From: Actinomycetota bacterium
GTDB lineage: Bacteria > Actinomycetota > Humimicrobiia > Humimicrobiales > Humimicrobiaceae
DNA length: 5,415 nucleotides
Direction of reading: 5' to 3'
Assembly (NCBI GenBank): GCA_003155275.1
Contig: PMCC01000097.1
Location: 3,199-8,613 of the forward strand
Every line of letters begins with the position of its first letter. Position 1 is the first letter of the stretch. The notes below the pieces were generated by a model. The model saw only the letters and a list, made by a program, of their open reading frames with translations, was not told the origin of the DNA and ran no database searches. Both the position numbers and the translations under genes were made by a program. Below, in pieces: positions 1 to 5,319 of the stretch.

Positions 1-60
1 GAATATTATTATATACAGAATATTTATTAAATTTTATAATTGCTTGATTGAAAAAGAGAA

Positions 61-389
61 ATGTATTTTGAATTAATTTTTATAGAGAGAATGCAGATAA
101 TGAAGGCTTTCAATGCAGAGCTTGTTTTAACGCCTAAAGAACAGGACATGCCGGGAGCCATAAAGAGATACAATGAATTAATAAAAGAATATCCGGAAGC
201 ATGGCTGCCAAAACAGTTTGAAAACCAGTAAGGCTGGTAAAGGAAGAAGATTTGCTGGTTGGAATAAGTTCAGGAGCAAATGTCCTGGCAGCATTACAGA
301 TAGCAAAGAAAATCATAAAAAACAAAACTATTGTAACTGTCATGCCGGACAGGGGAGAAAGATACTTAAGCTCAGGAATGTATAAATAA
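61..389 (+). pseudogene. cysK: Decayed cysteine synthase (O-acetylserine sulfhydrylase), two fragments in different frames
   Basis: Two stretches read as pieces of a PLP-dependent cysteine synthase, which makes cysteine from O-acetylserine and sulfide. Piece one (61-231, frame 1) contains IERMQIMKAFNAELVLTP, then a PGAI segment and KQFEN, the usual middle of the N-terminal half, and ends at TAA 229-231. Piece two (about 231-389, frame 3) reads [17 protein letters not shown], then [18 protein letters not shown] and stop, the normal C-terminus including the GISSG segment that contacts PLP. Family members are about 310 residues; only about 105 remain. Missing are the N-terminal third with the Schiff-base lysine (SVKDR-type motif) and about 110 residues between FEN and RLVKEE, which include the GTGGT phosphate-binding loop. 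The join also shifts frame. Codons 64-90 align only loosely, so decay begins there. It cannot be active. An assembly collapse is an alternative to genuine deletion. It converges on the metal-transport genes. Confidence 0.85.
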
Positions 390-415
390 AAAAAGGCCGG
401 CATCCTTGGTCAGCC
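388..415 (-). terminator. Rho-independent terminator of the metal-transport operon
   Basis: Read on the minus strand, GGCTG (411-415) can pair with CGGCC (395-399) to form a five-base-pair GC-rich stem with one G-U pair and an 11-base loop, followed directly by seven T residues (388-394). The left arm contains the last glycine codon and part of the TGA stop of the permease, so the terminator overlaps the gene end. The plus strand has no T tract after the hairpin, so it should act only on the minus-strand operon. The stem is short, which limits certainty. Confidence 0.6.
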
Positions 416-1264
416 GCTTCTTGTGCGCCTTCTAAATCTGCTCCATACGATTCCTCTTTCAGGAGAAAACAGGAAGATGATTAGGAATATGGTAGTTGCA
501 GTCAACACAATTGCAGCCCCAGATGCCACATTTGCATAATAACTGATATACAGTCCAACAATGCTTGATATAATCCCTATCAGGCAGGAAATGCCCATCA
601 TTACCGGAAGCCTCTTTGAAAGAATAAATGCAGCAGCAGCAGGGGTCACAAGCATAGCGGCAACCATTACGACACCTACAGTCTGGATTGAGGCAACAAT
701 TGTAAGCGCCATCAACACCAGCATAAAATTCCTGTAAAACTCCACAGGTATTTTTACCGCTTTGGCATAAACCCTGTCAAAGGAAATTATAAGGAACTCC
801 TTATAGAAAATAATTATAAAAAGAAGAATAAAAAAAGCGGTTGCTGCAGTAAAGATAAGGTCGTTGCGGCTGACTCCCAGGATATTTCCAAACAGGATAT
901 GGCTCAGATCAACCGCATATGTCCTTATTGAACTTATTATCAAAACCCCTAATGCAAGAAATGCGGAAAACAATATGCCAATGGATGTATCTTCTTTTAA
1001 TTTTCCCAGTTTTGAAAGCTGCCCTATACCAAGCGCAATTATGATGGATGCTATAAGGGCGCCAAGAGTAAGGTTTCCGTTTAATATATAAGCGATTGCG
1101 ACTCCCGGCAGAATCGCATGCGCCATTGCATCGCCCATAAAAGCCATGGACCTTATTACAACATAGCATCCTATTACGGAACATATGGTCCCTACGATGA
1201 CCGAAGCGATAAAGCCTCTCTGTATAAATTCATATGTAAATGGAGCCAAAAGCCAGTTTAACAT
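410..1264 (-). CDS. Metal ABC transporter permease (ABC-3 / ZnuB-MntB class)
   Basis: This is the integral membrane subunit of a divalent-metal ABC importer, 284 residues, the usual size. It is almost entirely hydrophobic, with about eight or nine predicted membrane segments (roughly 18-37, 47-63, 66-83, 92-112, 134-153, 180-200, 202-216, 222-243, 248-267). Family landmarks are present: the N-terminal LLAPFTYEFIQRG, the MAFMGDAMAHAILPG block (40-54), the KEDTSIGILFS block (90-100), the cytoplasmic SFDRVYAKAVKIPV segment (161-174) likely to contact the ATPase, and VGVVMVAAMLVTPAAAA (196-212). The C-terminus ends in a basic FSPERG...RFRRRTRSG tail. The ATG start fits the family N-terminus, though no clear Shine-Dalgarno precedes it. 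It lies 45 bases after the ATPase gene and is the last gene of the operon. The metal (Zn, Mn or Fe) cannot be told from the permease. The family assignment is very secure. Confidence 0.96.
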   Translation of the reverse strand: MLNWLLAPFTYEFIQRGFIASVIVGTICSVIGCYVVIRSMAFMGDAMAHAILPGVAIAYILNGNLTLGALIASIIIALGIGQLSKLGKLKEDTSIGILFSAFLALGVLIISSIRTYAVDLSHILFGNILGVSRNDLIFTAATAFFILLFIIIFYKEFLIISFDRVYAKAVKIPVEFYRNFMLVLMALTIVASIQTVGVVMVAAMLVTPAAAAFILSKRLPVMMGISCLIGIISSIVGLYISYYANVASGAAIVLTATTIFLIIFLFSPERGIVWSRFRRRTRSG

Positions 1265-1279
1265 ATTTTATTATGAGAA

Positions 1280-1310
1280 AATTATTTTAAATTTTTTAAT
1301 TATTTTAAAT
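1280..1310. repeat. Perfect 13-bp direct repeat between ATPase and permease genes
   Basis: AATTATTTTAAAT occurs at 1280-1292 and again at 1298-1310, separated by five T residues (18-base period). The second copy runs into the ATPase stop codon. The sequence is AT-only, so replication slippage or composition may explain it, but it fills most of the 45-base gap that also lacks a permease Shine-Dalgarno. Confidence 0.6.
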
Positions 1311-2116
1311 CACTCGATATCCTTGGGGCAGCACTGATCCGCCACTGCATTATTTCCTATAAACAGCACCTGGTTTTCATATGCCGCTGCCAGGTTATCT
1401 TTTGTAAACACCTTTGCCGGTTCACCAAACGCAATCATCTTTTTATTAATCAGCATCACATTGTCAAATTTTTGTGATGCAAGATTCAAATCATGGGTGG
1501 CGATCATTATAGTTACCTTATCATGAGTCAACTTATCCAGAAGCTCCCATATTAATTCCTGTGTTACAACGTCTACTCCGTTAAAAGGCTCATCCATCAG
1601 CATTACATGAGGCTTTTGCGCAAGAGCCCGGGCAATAAATGCTCTTTGCTGTTGTCCGCCTGATAGGTCGCCAATAGGCCTGTTTGCAAGTTCAAGAATG
1701 TCCATTTGAACCATTGCATCAAACACAATATCATCTTCATCTTTTGTATTTCTTTTAAACCGCCTCCTGCCGTTGTATCTGCCCATCTGCACGACATCCT
1801 TTATTGTCACAGGGAACGTCCAGTCAACCTCTTCCCTCTGCGGAATAAATGCCACACAATCAAAATGGTGCCCGAGGGGCTGCCCATGGATAAATATTTT
1901 TCCGCTATCGGGTGAAATAAGGCCTATAAGAGCTTTAAACAGAGTGGACTTACCGGCGCCGTTTGGACCGATAACTGCAACGCGCTCACCATGGTTTATG
2001 CTGAAGCTCATGTTATCAATAGCTTTGCGGCTGCCGTAACTGACTGATATGTTATGTACGTCAAGCTTTGCCGGCTCAAGGAAGGAAAAATTTTCTTTTG
2101 CAGTTTTTTTTAACAT
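1310..2116 (-). CDS. Metal ABC transporter ATP-binding protein (ZnuC/MntA class)
   Basis: This is the cytoplasmic ATPase that powers the metal importer. With an ATG at 2116 it is 268 residues. All nucleotide-binding motifs are intact: Walker A GPNGAGKS (50-57), Q-loop in IPQREEVDWTFPVT (Q93), signature LSGGQQQR (151-158), Walker B VMLMDEP with catalytic E176, D-loop FNGVD, and switch His208 in ATHD. The REEVDWTFPVT stretch and DEPFNGVD are typical of the Zn/Mn/Fe-uptake ATPases. The C-terminus carries adjacent cysteines (AVADQCCPKDIE), which could be a small metal or redox site, though this is speculative. The frame also stays open to a TTG at 2128, four codons upstream. I prefer the ATG because a GGA lies seven bases before it and the TTG has no ribosome-binding site. 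The gene sits between the binding protein (80-base gap) and the permease (45-base gap), the normal importer order. Confidence 0.95.
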   Translation of the reverse strand: MLKKTAKENFSFLEPAKLDVHNISVSYGSRKAIDNMSFSINHGERVAVIGPNGAGKSTLFKALIGLISPDSGKIFIHGQPLGHHFDCVAFIPQREEVDWTFPVTIKDVVQMGRYNGRRRFKRNTKDEDDIVFDAMVQMDILELANRPIGDLSGGQQQRAFIARALAQKPHVMLMDEPFNGVDVVTQELIWELLDKLTHDKVTIMIATHDLNLASQKFDNVMLINKKMIAFGEPAKVFTKDNLAAAYENQVLFIGNNAVADQCCPKDIE

Positions 2117-2196
2117 TTTTTTATCCAAAAGTACTATTTTGATAATCAGGCATTAACGCTCATGCAATTTAAAACCTGAGATTCAACTACCTAGAA

Positions 2197-3297
2197 TTAG
2201 CTGCCCGGCATTAATGACTCAACAATCGTTTTTGTATCAAACTTAATCATATCTATATAAGTAGGCGCAGGTCCGCCGGGTTCAGTTATGGAATGAGTGA
2301 ATAGCTCTGTTACGACAGTTATGCCTGTTTCTTTTGCAATCTGGTCGGCGATTTTTGGATCCGAACCTGTTTCAAGAAATATTGCCCGTACCTTTGCAGC
2401 CTTTATTTTTTCAATAAGGCTCGAGACCTCTTTGGCGGACGGGGAAGACGCTGAGCTGAAGTTTGGTATTATTGTTCCAATGACTTTAAACCCATACCTG
2501 TCTGCATAGTACCCAAAACTTTCATGGTTTGTTACAAGCAGCCTTTCATCCGGAGGGATTATTTTTACTTCTTCTTTAATCCATGCGTCCAACTCTCTTA
2601 GCCTGGATGTATATTCTTCAGCATTTTTATTATACAAATCTTTTCCCTGCGGGTCCGATTTTTGGAGGGCATCTTTTATATTCTGAACATAAACCATTAC
2701 CAGATTGGGATCCAGCCAGAAATGAGGATCTCCTTCTTGGCGATACCCCGTTCCATTTTCTGCGGCTGTCTCCTGGCCGCTTTCATTTAAGCCTTGTTCC
2801 GTGCTATTTTCATCCTGAATCCGATTTTTCAACCCTTTTGAGCAATCGACAATAATTATTTTGTCATTTGCTCCGGTTATAATATCATTGAGCCACTCTT
2901 CGACCCCGGAACCATTAATGATTAAAATATCGCTTTCGGCAATTTTTGCCACATCACCCGGAGATGGTTCAAAACTGTGCGGGTCCAGGCCTAAGGGCAT
3001 TAGCGTTTCGATTTCCAGTCTGCTCCCTGTAATATTTTTAGTGATATCTGCCAGGAAGGACTCAACTGCCAAAACTTTTGGCAAGCCCGTTTGGCTTGAT
3101 TTGTTTTCCTGTCCTGTTTGAGTTCCATTGATTTTATTGTCTGGTTCATTTGTATTTTGGGCTGATCCATTCCTGGACAAATCAGCATTGCAGGAACTGA
3201 AAAACATTAAAACAATTAAAGAAATAGCTATAAAAAGCAAACCCGGAAATAAAACCGGTTGGTTAAATTTATCAGGTTTTTTAAATATCCGATACAT
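2197..3297 (-). CDS. Metal-binding lipoprotein of ABC importer (ZnuA/TroA family)
   Basis: This extracytoplasmic protein captures a divalent metal and delivers it to the permease. From ATG 3297 it has 366 residues. A basic start (MYRIFKKPDKFNQ) and hydrophobic core lead to FFSSC, with Cys36 as likely lipidation site. A N/Q/S/T-rich tether (about 37-72) precedes the fold. Family ligands appear as His107 (LGLDPHSFEPSP), His192 (DPHFWLDP) and His258 (TNHESFGYYADRYG); a His rather than Glu at the third site leans toward zinc-type members. The fourth ligand, normally Asp in LYSD/LFSD motifs, appears to be His335 in ELFTHS, with Glu331 nearby. GPAPTYIDM follows, as in the family. An acidic, Gln/Asn-rich insert (about 157-190) sits where ZnuA proteins often have a His-rich loop. 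The frame is open to a TTG at 3342, with AGGA 12 bases upstream; the ATG gives a more normal signal peptide, but the start is uncertain. Zn versus Mn/Fe is unresolved. Confidence 0.93.
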   Translation of the reverse strand: MYRIFKKPDKFNQPVLFPGLLFIAISLIVLMFFSSCNADLSRNGSAQNTNEPDNKINGTQTGQENKSSQTGLPKVLAVESFLADITKNITGSRLEIETLMPLGLDPHSFEPSPGDVAKIAESDILIINGSGVEEWLNDIITGANDKIIIVDCSKGLKNRIQDENSTEQGLNESGQETAAENGTGYRQEGDPHFWLDPNLVMVYVQNIKDALQKSDPQGKDLYNKNAEEYTSRLRELDAWIKEEVKIIPPDERLLVTNHESFGYYADRYGFKVIGTIIPNFSSASSPSAKEVSSLIEKIKAAKVRAIFLETGSDPKIADQIAKETGITVVTELFTHSITEPGGPAPTYIDMIKFDTKTIVESLMPGS

Positions 3298-3362
3298 AAT
3301 CTTTTCAAAGTTAAATCGTTTGGGCGGATACTTTTTAAACAAGCCGCCGGATTTTCCTGTTT

Positions 3363-4082
3363 CTAAAATGGTTTTGCAGCTCTCCTTCTGACAGTTATCT
3401 CATCCACCCAGGCGGTATCGGAAAGCCCTAGCATATAAAGAACGGTATCAGCAATATCTTCAGGCCTAATTAACAGCGACCTGTCTATATCAGGCCTGGC
3501 TTGTGTTGCCAGGCGCGTATCCACCCCGCCGGGATGTATTAAAGCAACCAAAATGCCTTTGTTATGAAATTCATTTGCAATAGATTTTGTAATACCGACA
3601 ACTCCACACTTGCTTGCAGCGTAAATTGCCTGCCTCTCATAACACTTGGCCGTCACATTGCTTGAAATATTTATAATAACCCCGCTTTTTTGAGGAAGCA
3701 TTATAGTTAACGCCTGCTGGCAGCAGGTATAGACGCTTTTTAGATTAACATTGATAAGCTCATCAAAATCGCTGGAAGTGCAGTTTAAAAATTCACCTGC
3801 CAGGGCGATGGCAGCATTATTTATAATTATATCGAGCTTCCCGTATTCCTTTATTGTCCTGTCAAACAGGCCTAATATCTGTTCTTCCCGGGACAGGTCA
3901 GTTTGTATAATAAGACAGGTTCCTTTTATAGAATCAACCTCTTTTTTAACCTCTTTTAGTTTTTCAAGCGTCCTTGCAGCCAGGACGACTTTTGCGCCCT
4001 GGTTTGCCAGCGCAAGAGCTATGCTTTTACCAATCCCCATACTTGCGCCGGTGACAATTGCAATTTTATTTTTCAAATCCAT
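3363..4082 (-). CDS. Classical short-chain dehydrogenase/reductase, NADP(H)-type
   Basis: A 239-residue Rossmann-fold oxidoreductase of the classical SDR family, soluble, with a hydroxyl/carbonyl substrate I cannot identify. Cofactor motif TGASMGIG is at 11-18; Arg37 after the second strand (VVLAAR) suggests NADP(H) preference; TDLS with Asp62 contacts adenine; NNAA spans 88-91. The catalytic set is Asn113 (NVNLKS), Ser140/141 (INISS), Tyr154 and Lys158 (YAASK). HPGGVDT (183-189) follows, and the C-terminus has VDEITVRRRAAKPF, a tail seen in many 3-oxoacyl-ACP reductase-like SDRs. Length and motifs are complete, so it should be active. The gene lacks a Shine-Dalgarno: its ATG follows a TAA by one base (TAAAATG), pointing to translational coupling, but that TAA belongs to a three-codon mini-ORF created by a tandem duplication, and the aminopeptidase stop lies 14 bases upstream. 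Its connection to metal uptake or peptide breakdown is unknown. Confidence 0.94.
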   Translation of the reverse strand: MDLKNKIAIVTGASMGIGKSIALALANQGAKVVLAARTLEKLKEVKKEVDSIKGTCLIIQTDLSREEQILGLFDRTIKEYGKLDIIINNAAIALAGEFLNCTSSDFDELINVNLKSVYTCCQQALTIMLPQKSGVIINISSNVTAKCYERQAIYAASKCGVVGITKSIANEFHNKGILVALIHPGGVDTRLATQARPDIDRSLLIRPEDIADTVLYMLGLSDTAWVDEITVRRRAAKPF

Positions 4083-4103
4083 TTTATTTTGCCATTTTAT
4101 TTT
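4079..4103 (-). repeat. 13-bp tandem duplication of the stop-start junction, with 3-codon mini-ORF
   Basis: On the minus strand AAAATAAAATGG occurs at 4103-4092 and again at 4090-4079, a 13-base period with one C between. Each copy holds a lysine AAA codon, a TAA stop, one A, and an ATG. In the first copy the TAA (4097-4099) ends the aminopeptidase and the ATG (4093-4095) opens ATG GCA AAA TAA, a Met-Ala-Lys mini-ORF. In the second copy that TAA (4084-4086) is followed by the reductase ATG (4080-4082). The simplest reading is that an original one-base stop-start spacing was duplicated. Whether the mini-ORF is translated is not shown. Confidence 0.8.
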
Positions 4104-5209
4104 AAATTATCCGGATTTAAACATTTTAATGAATCCAGGACAAAAAGCCCGTCCTTTCGTATAAGGACATCATCAAAATATATTTCGCCTCCGCCATACT
4201 CCGAAGTCTGGATGGAAATTAAATCCCAATGAATTGCGGACTTATTCCCGTTGTCAGCCTCTTCATAACACCTTCCTGGAGTAAAGTGAAAGCTGCCCAT
4301 GATTTTTTCATCAAAAAGCCCGTCTTTCATCGGCTTTGTTATATGCGGGTTTACGCCAAGCGCAAATTCACCGACATATCTTGAGCCTTTATCAGTATCT
4401 AAAAATTTGTTAAGCTTTTCATCTTCATTTGAAGTCGCGCGTATTATTTGGCCGTTTTTAAATTCCAACCTGACATTCTCATACGTTACCCCATGTTCGA
4501 TTTGGGGAATATTGAATTTAATAAAGCCGTTTACAGAATTTTTAACAGGCGCGGTAAAAACCTCGCCATCAGGGATATTAAATTCGCCCGCGCACTTTAT
4601 TGCGGGGATGCCCTTTATCGAAAAACTCAAATCCGTTCCCGGGTCTTTGATCTTTACCATTTCAGTTTTGTTCATGAGTTCCACAAGGTTATCCATTGCA
4701 GCGGACATCTTGCTGTAATCAAGGTTACAGACATTGAAATAAAAATCCTCGAATGATTCCAGGCTTGTATTTGACAGTTGCGCCATGCTGTTATTGGGGT
4801 ATCTAAGTACGACCCACTTGGTGCTGTTGACACGATAATCAGTAATCACATCCGAGTAATGCTTCATATATTGCGATATTTTTTCCATGTCAATGTCTCC
4901 AAGCTCGTTGACATTATCATGCGCCCTTATCCCTATATAAGCGTCCATCCCTTTCATTTCAAGAAGGTCGACTTTCTGCATAAATTTAAGTTGTTCGGTT
5001 GAGCATTCCCTCATTATCTCCCTTGCTATCGTGTTATCTTTTAACCGGGCAAAAGGCATGCCGCCAGCTTTGTAAACTTCTCTTATTGCGGCTTTTAAAA
5101 GCGGGAAAGGGGTGGCGCCATAACAATCAATAAGCACTTTCTCACCAGGTTTGATCTTGCAGGAGTAATTAACCAGTACTGATGCAAGCTTCCCTATCCG
5201 TGGGTCCAT
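4097..5209 (-). CDS. M29-family metallo-aminopeptidase (thermophilic aminopeptidase type)
   Basis: This cytoplasmic exopeptidase removes N-terminal residues from peptides using two divalent metals (Zn, Co or Mn depending on the member). It is 370 residues, like the shorter branch of family M29; AmpS-type members are about 410. The N-terminal domain starts LASVLVNYSCKIKPGEKVLID, typical of the family. Metal and catalytic residues match by motif: Glu216 in PDGEVFTAP, Glu281 in GEFALGVN, His308 in GSFHFTPG, Tyr315 in RCYEEA, and His327/Asp329 in SAIHWDL. The spacing agrees with the T. thermophilus enzyme except for a shorter loop between Tyr315 and His327. There is no signal peptide or membrane segment. 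The start is well set: AAGGAGG lies five bases before the ATG. It is the first gene of the cluster and ends 14 bases before the reductase. Substrate specificity cannot be read from sequence. Confidence 0.95.
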   Translation of the reverse strand: MDPRIGKLASVLVNYSCKIKPGEKVLIDCYGATPFPLLKAAIREVYKAGGMPFARLKDNTIAREIMRECSTEQLKFMQKVDLLEMKGMDAYIGIRAHDNVNELGDIDMEKISQYMKHYSDVITDYRVNSTKWVVLRYPNNSMAQLSNTSLESFEDFYFNVCNLDYSKMSAAMDNLVELMNKTEMVKIKDPGTDLSFSIKGIPAIKCAGEFNIPDGEVFTAPVKNSVNGFIKFNIPQIEHGVTYENVRLEFKNGQIIRATSNEDEKLNKFLDTDKGSRYVGEFALGVNPHITKPMKDGLFDEKIMGSFHFTPGRCYEEADNGNKSAIHWDLISIQTSEYGGGEIYFDDVLIRKDGLFVLDSLKCLNPDNLK

Positions 5210-5214
5210 TTTGG

Positions 5215-5221
5215 CCTCCTT
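5215..5221 (-). promoter_or_regulatory. Strong Shine-Dalgarno for the aminopeptidase
   Basis: AAGGAGG on the minus strand lies five bases before the ATG at 5209 and fixes that start. It is the only strong ribosome-binding site in the cluster; the downstream genes have weak or no such motif, which suggests dependence on translational coupling or leaderless-like AT-rich initiation. Confidence 0.85.
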
Positions 5222-5246
5222 AAATAATAAATCATATCTTTGATTT

Positions 5247-5267
5247 TGTTTTCAGGATGTTTTCAGG
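5247..5267. repeat. 10-bp direct repeat with 11-bp period in the operon leader
   Basis: TGTTTTCAGG occurs at 5247-5256 and again at 5258-5267. On the minus strand this reads CCTGAAAACA-T-CCTGAAAACA, about 40-60 bases upstream of the aminopeptidase ATG and just downstream of a candidate -10 box. A period of 11 bases puts both copies on the same face of the helix, as expected for a dimeric or tandem-binding regulator. The repeat is directly visible; the regulatory role is inferred. I do not recognise it as a Zur, MntR or Fur box. Confidence 0.55.
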
Positions 5268-5273
5268 TATTTT

Positions 5274-5303
5274 ATAATAAATTTTTTATCTGTTCCCGGT
5301 GAA
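5274..5303 (-). promoter_or_regulatory. Candidate sigma-70-type promoter for the minus-strand operon
   Basis: On the minus strand TTCACC (5298-5303) matches four of six bases of the -35 consensus and TATTAT (5274-5279) matches five of six of the -10 consensus, with 18 bases between them. Transcription would start near 5265-5268, at the edge of the CCTGAAAACA direct repeat, with the -35 inside the GGTGA/TCACC inverted repeat. The whole region is AT-rich, and other loose matches exist (for example TTGCTT 5374-5379 with TAGTAT 5351-5356), so this is one of several possibilities. Confidence 0.35.
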
Positions 5304-5319
5304 TAACTCACCTTTTTTT
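5298..5319 (+). promoter_or_regulatory. Inverted repeat GGTGA-ATAAC-TCACC followed by T7
   Basis: GGTGA (5298-5302) and TCACC (5308-5312) form a perfect five-base-pair hairpin with a five-base loop, followed on the plus strand by seven T residues (5313-5319). As plus-strand RNA this resembles a short intrinsic terminator, yet no plus-strand gene lies to its left. As DNA it could be an operator, since it covers the candidate minus-strand -35 box. The stem is short and I cannot choose between these readings. Confidence 0.35.

Noticed and set aside
232..389. The C-terminal cysteine synthase piece as a small working gene
   Set aside because: It has no convincing start codon or ribosome-binding site in frame and lacks the catalytic lysine and cofactor phosphate loop.
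134..403. Minus-strand open frame of 89 codons
   Set aside because: It lies antisense to the cysteine synthase remnant, whose two sense frames give clear family motifs; the antisense translation has no recognisable motif.
2149..2214. Repeated GGCATTAA at 2149-2156 and 2207-2214 around the lipoprotein/ATPase gap
   Set aside because: Only eight bases with a 58-base separation, one copy inside coding sequence; readily expected by chance.
3751..4164. Plus-strand open frame of 137 codons
   Set aside because: It is antisense to the reductase, which has complete SDR motifs; it is a by-product of that gene's codon use.
4299..4718. Plus-strand open frame of 139 codons
   Set aside because: It is antisense to the aminopeptidase, whose metal-ligand motifs are intact; no family features in the antisense reading.
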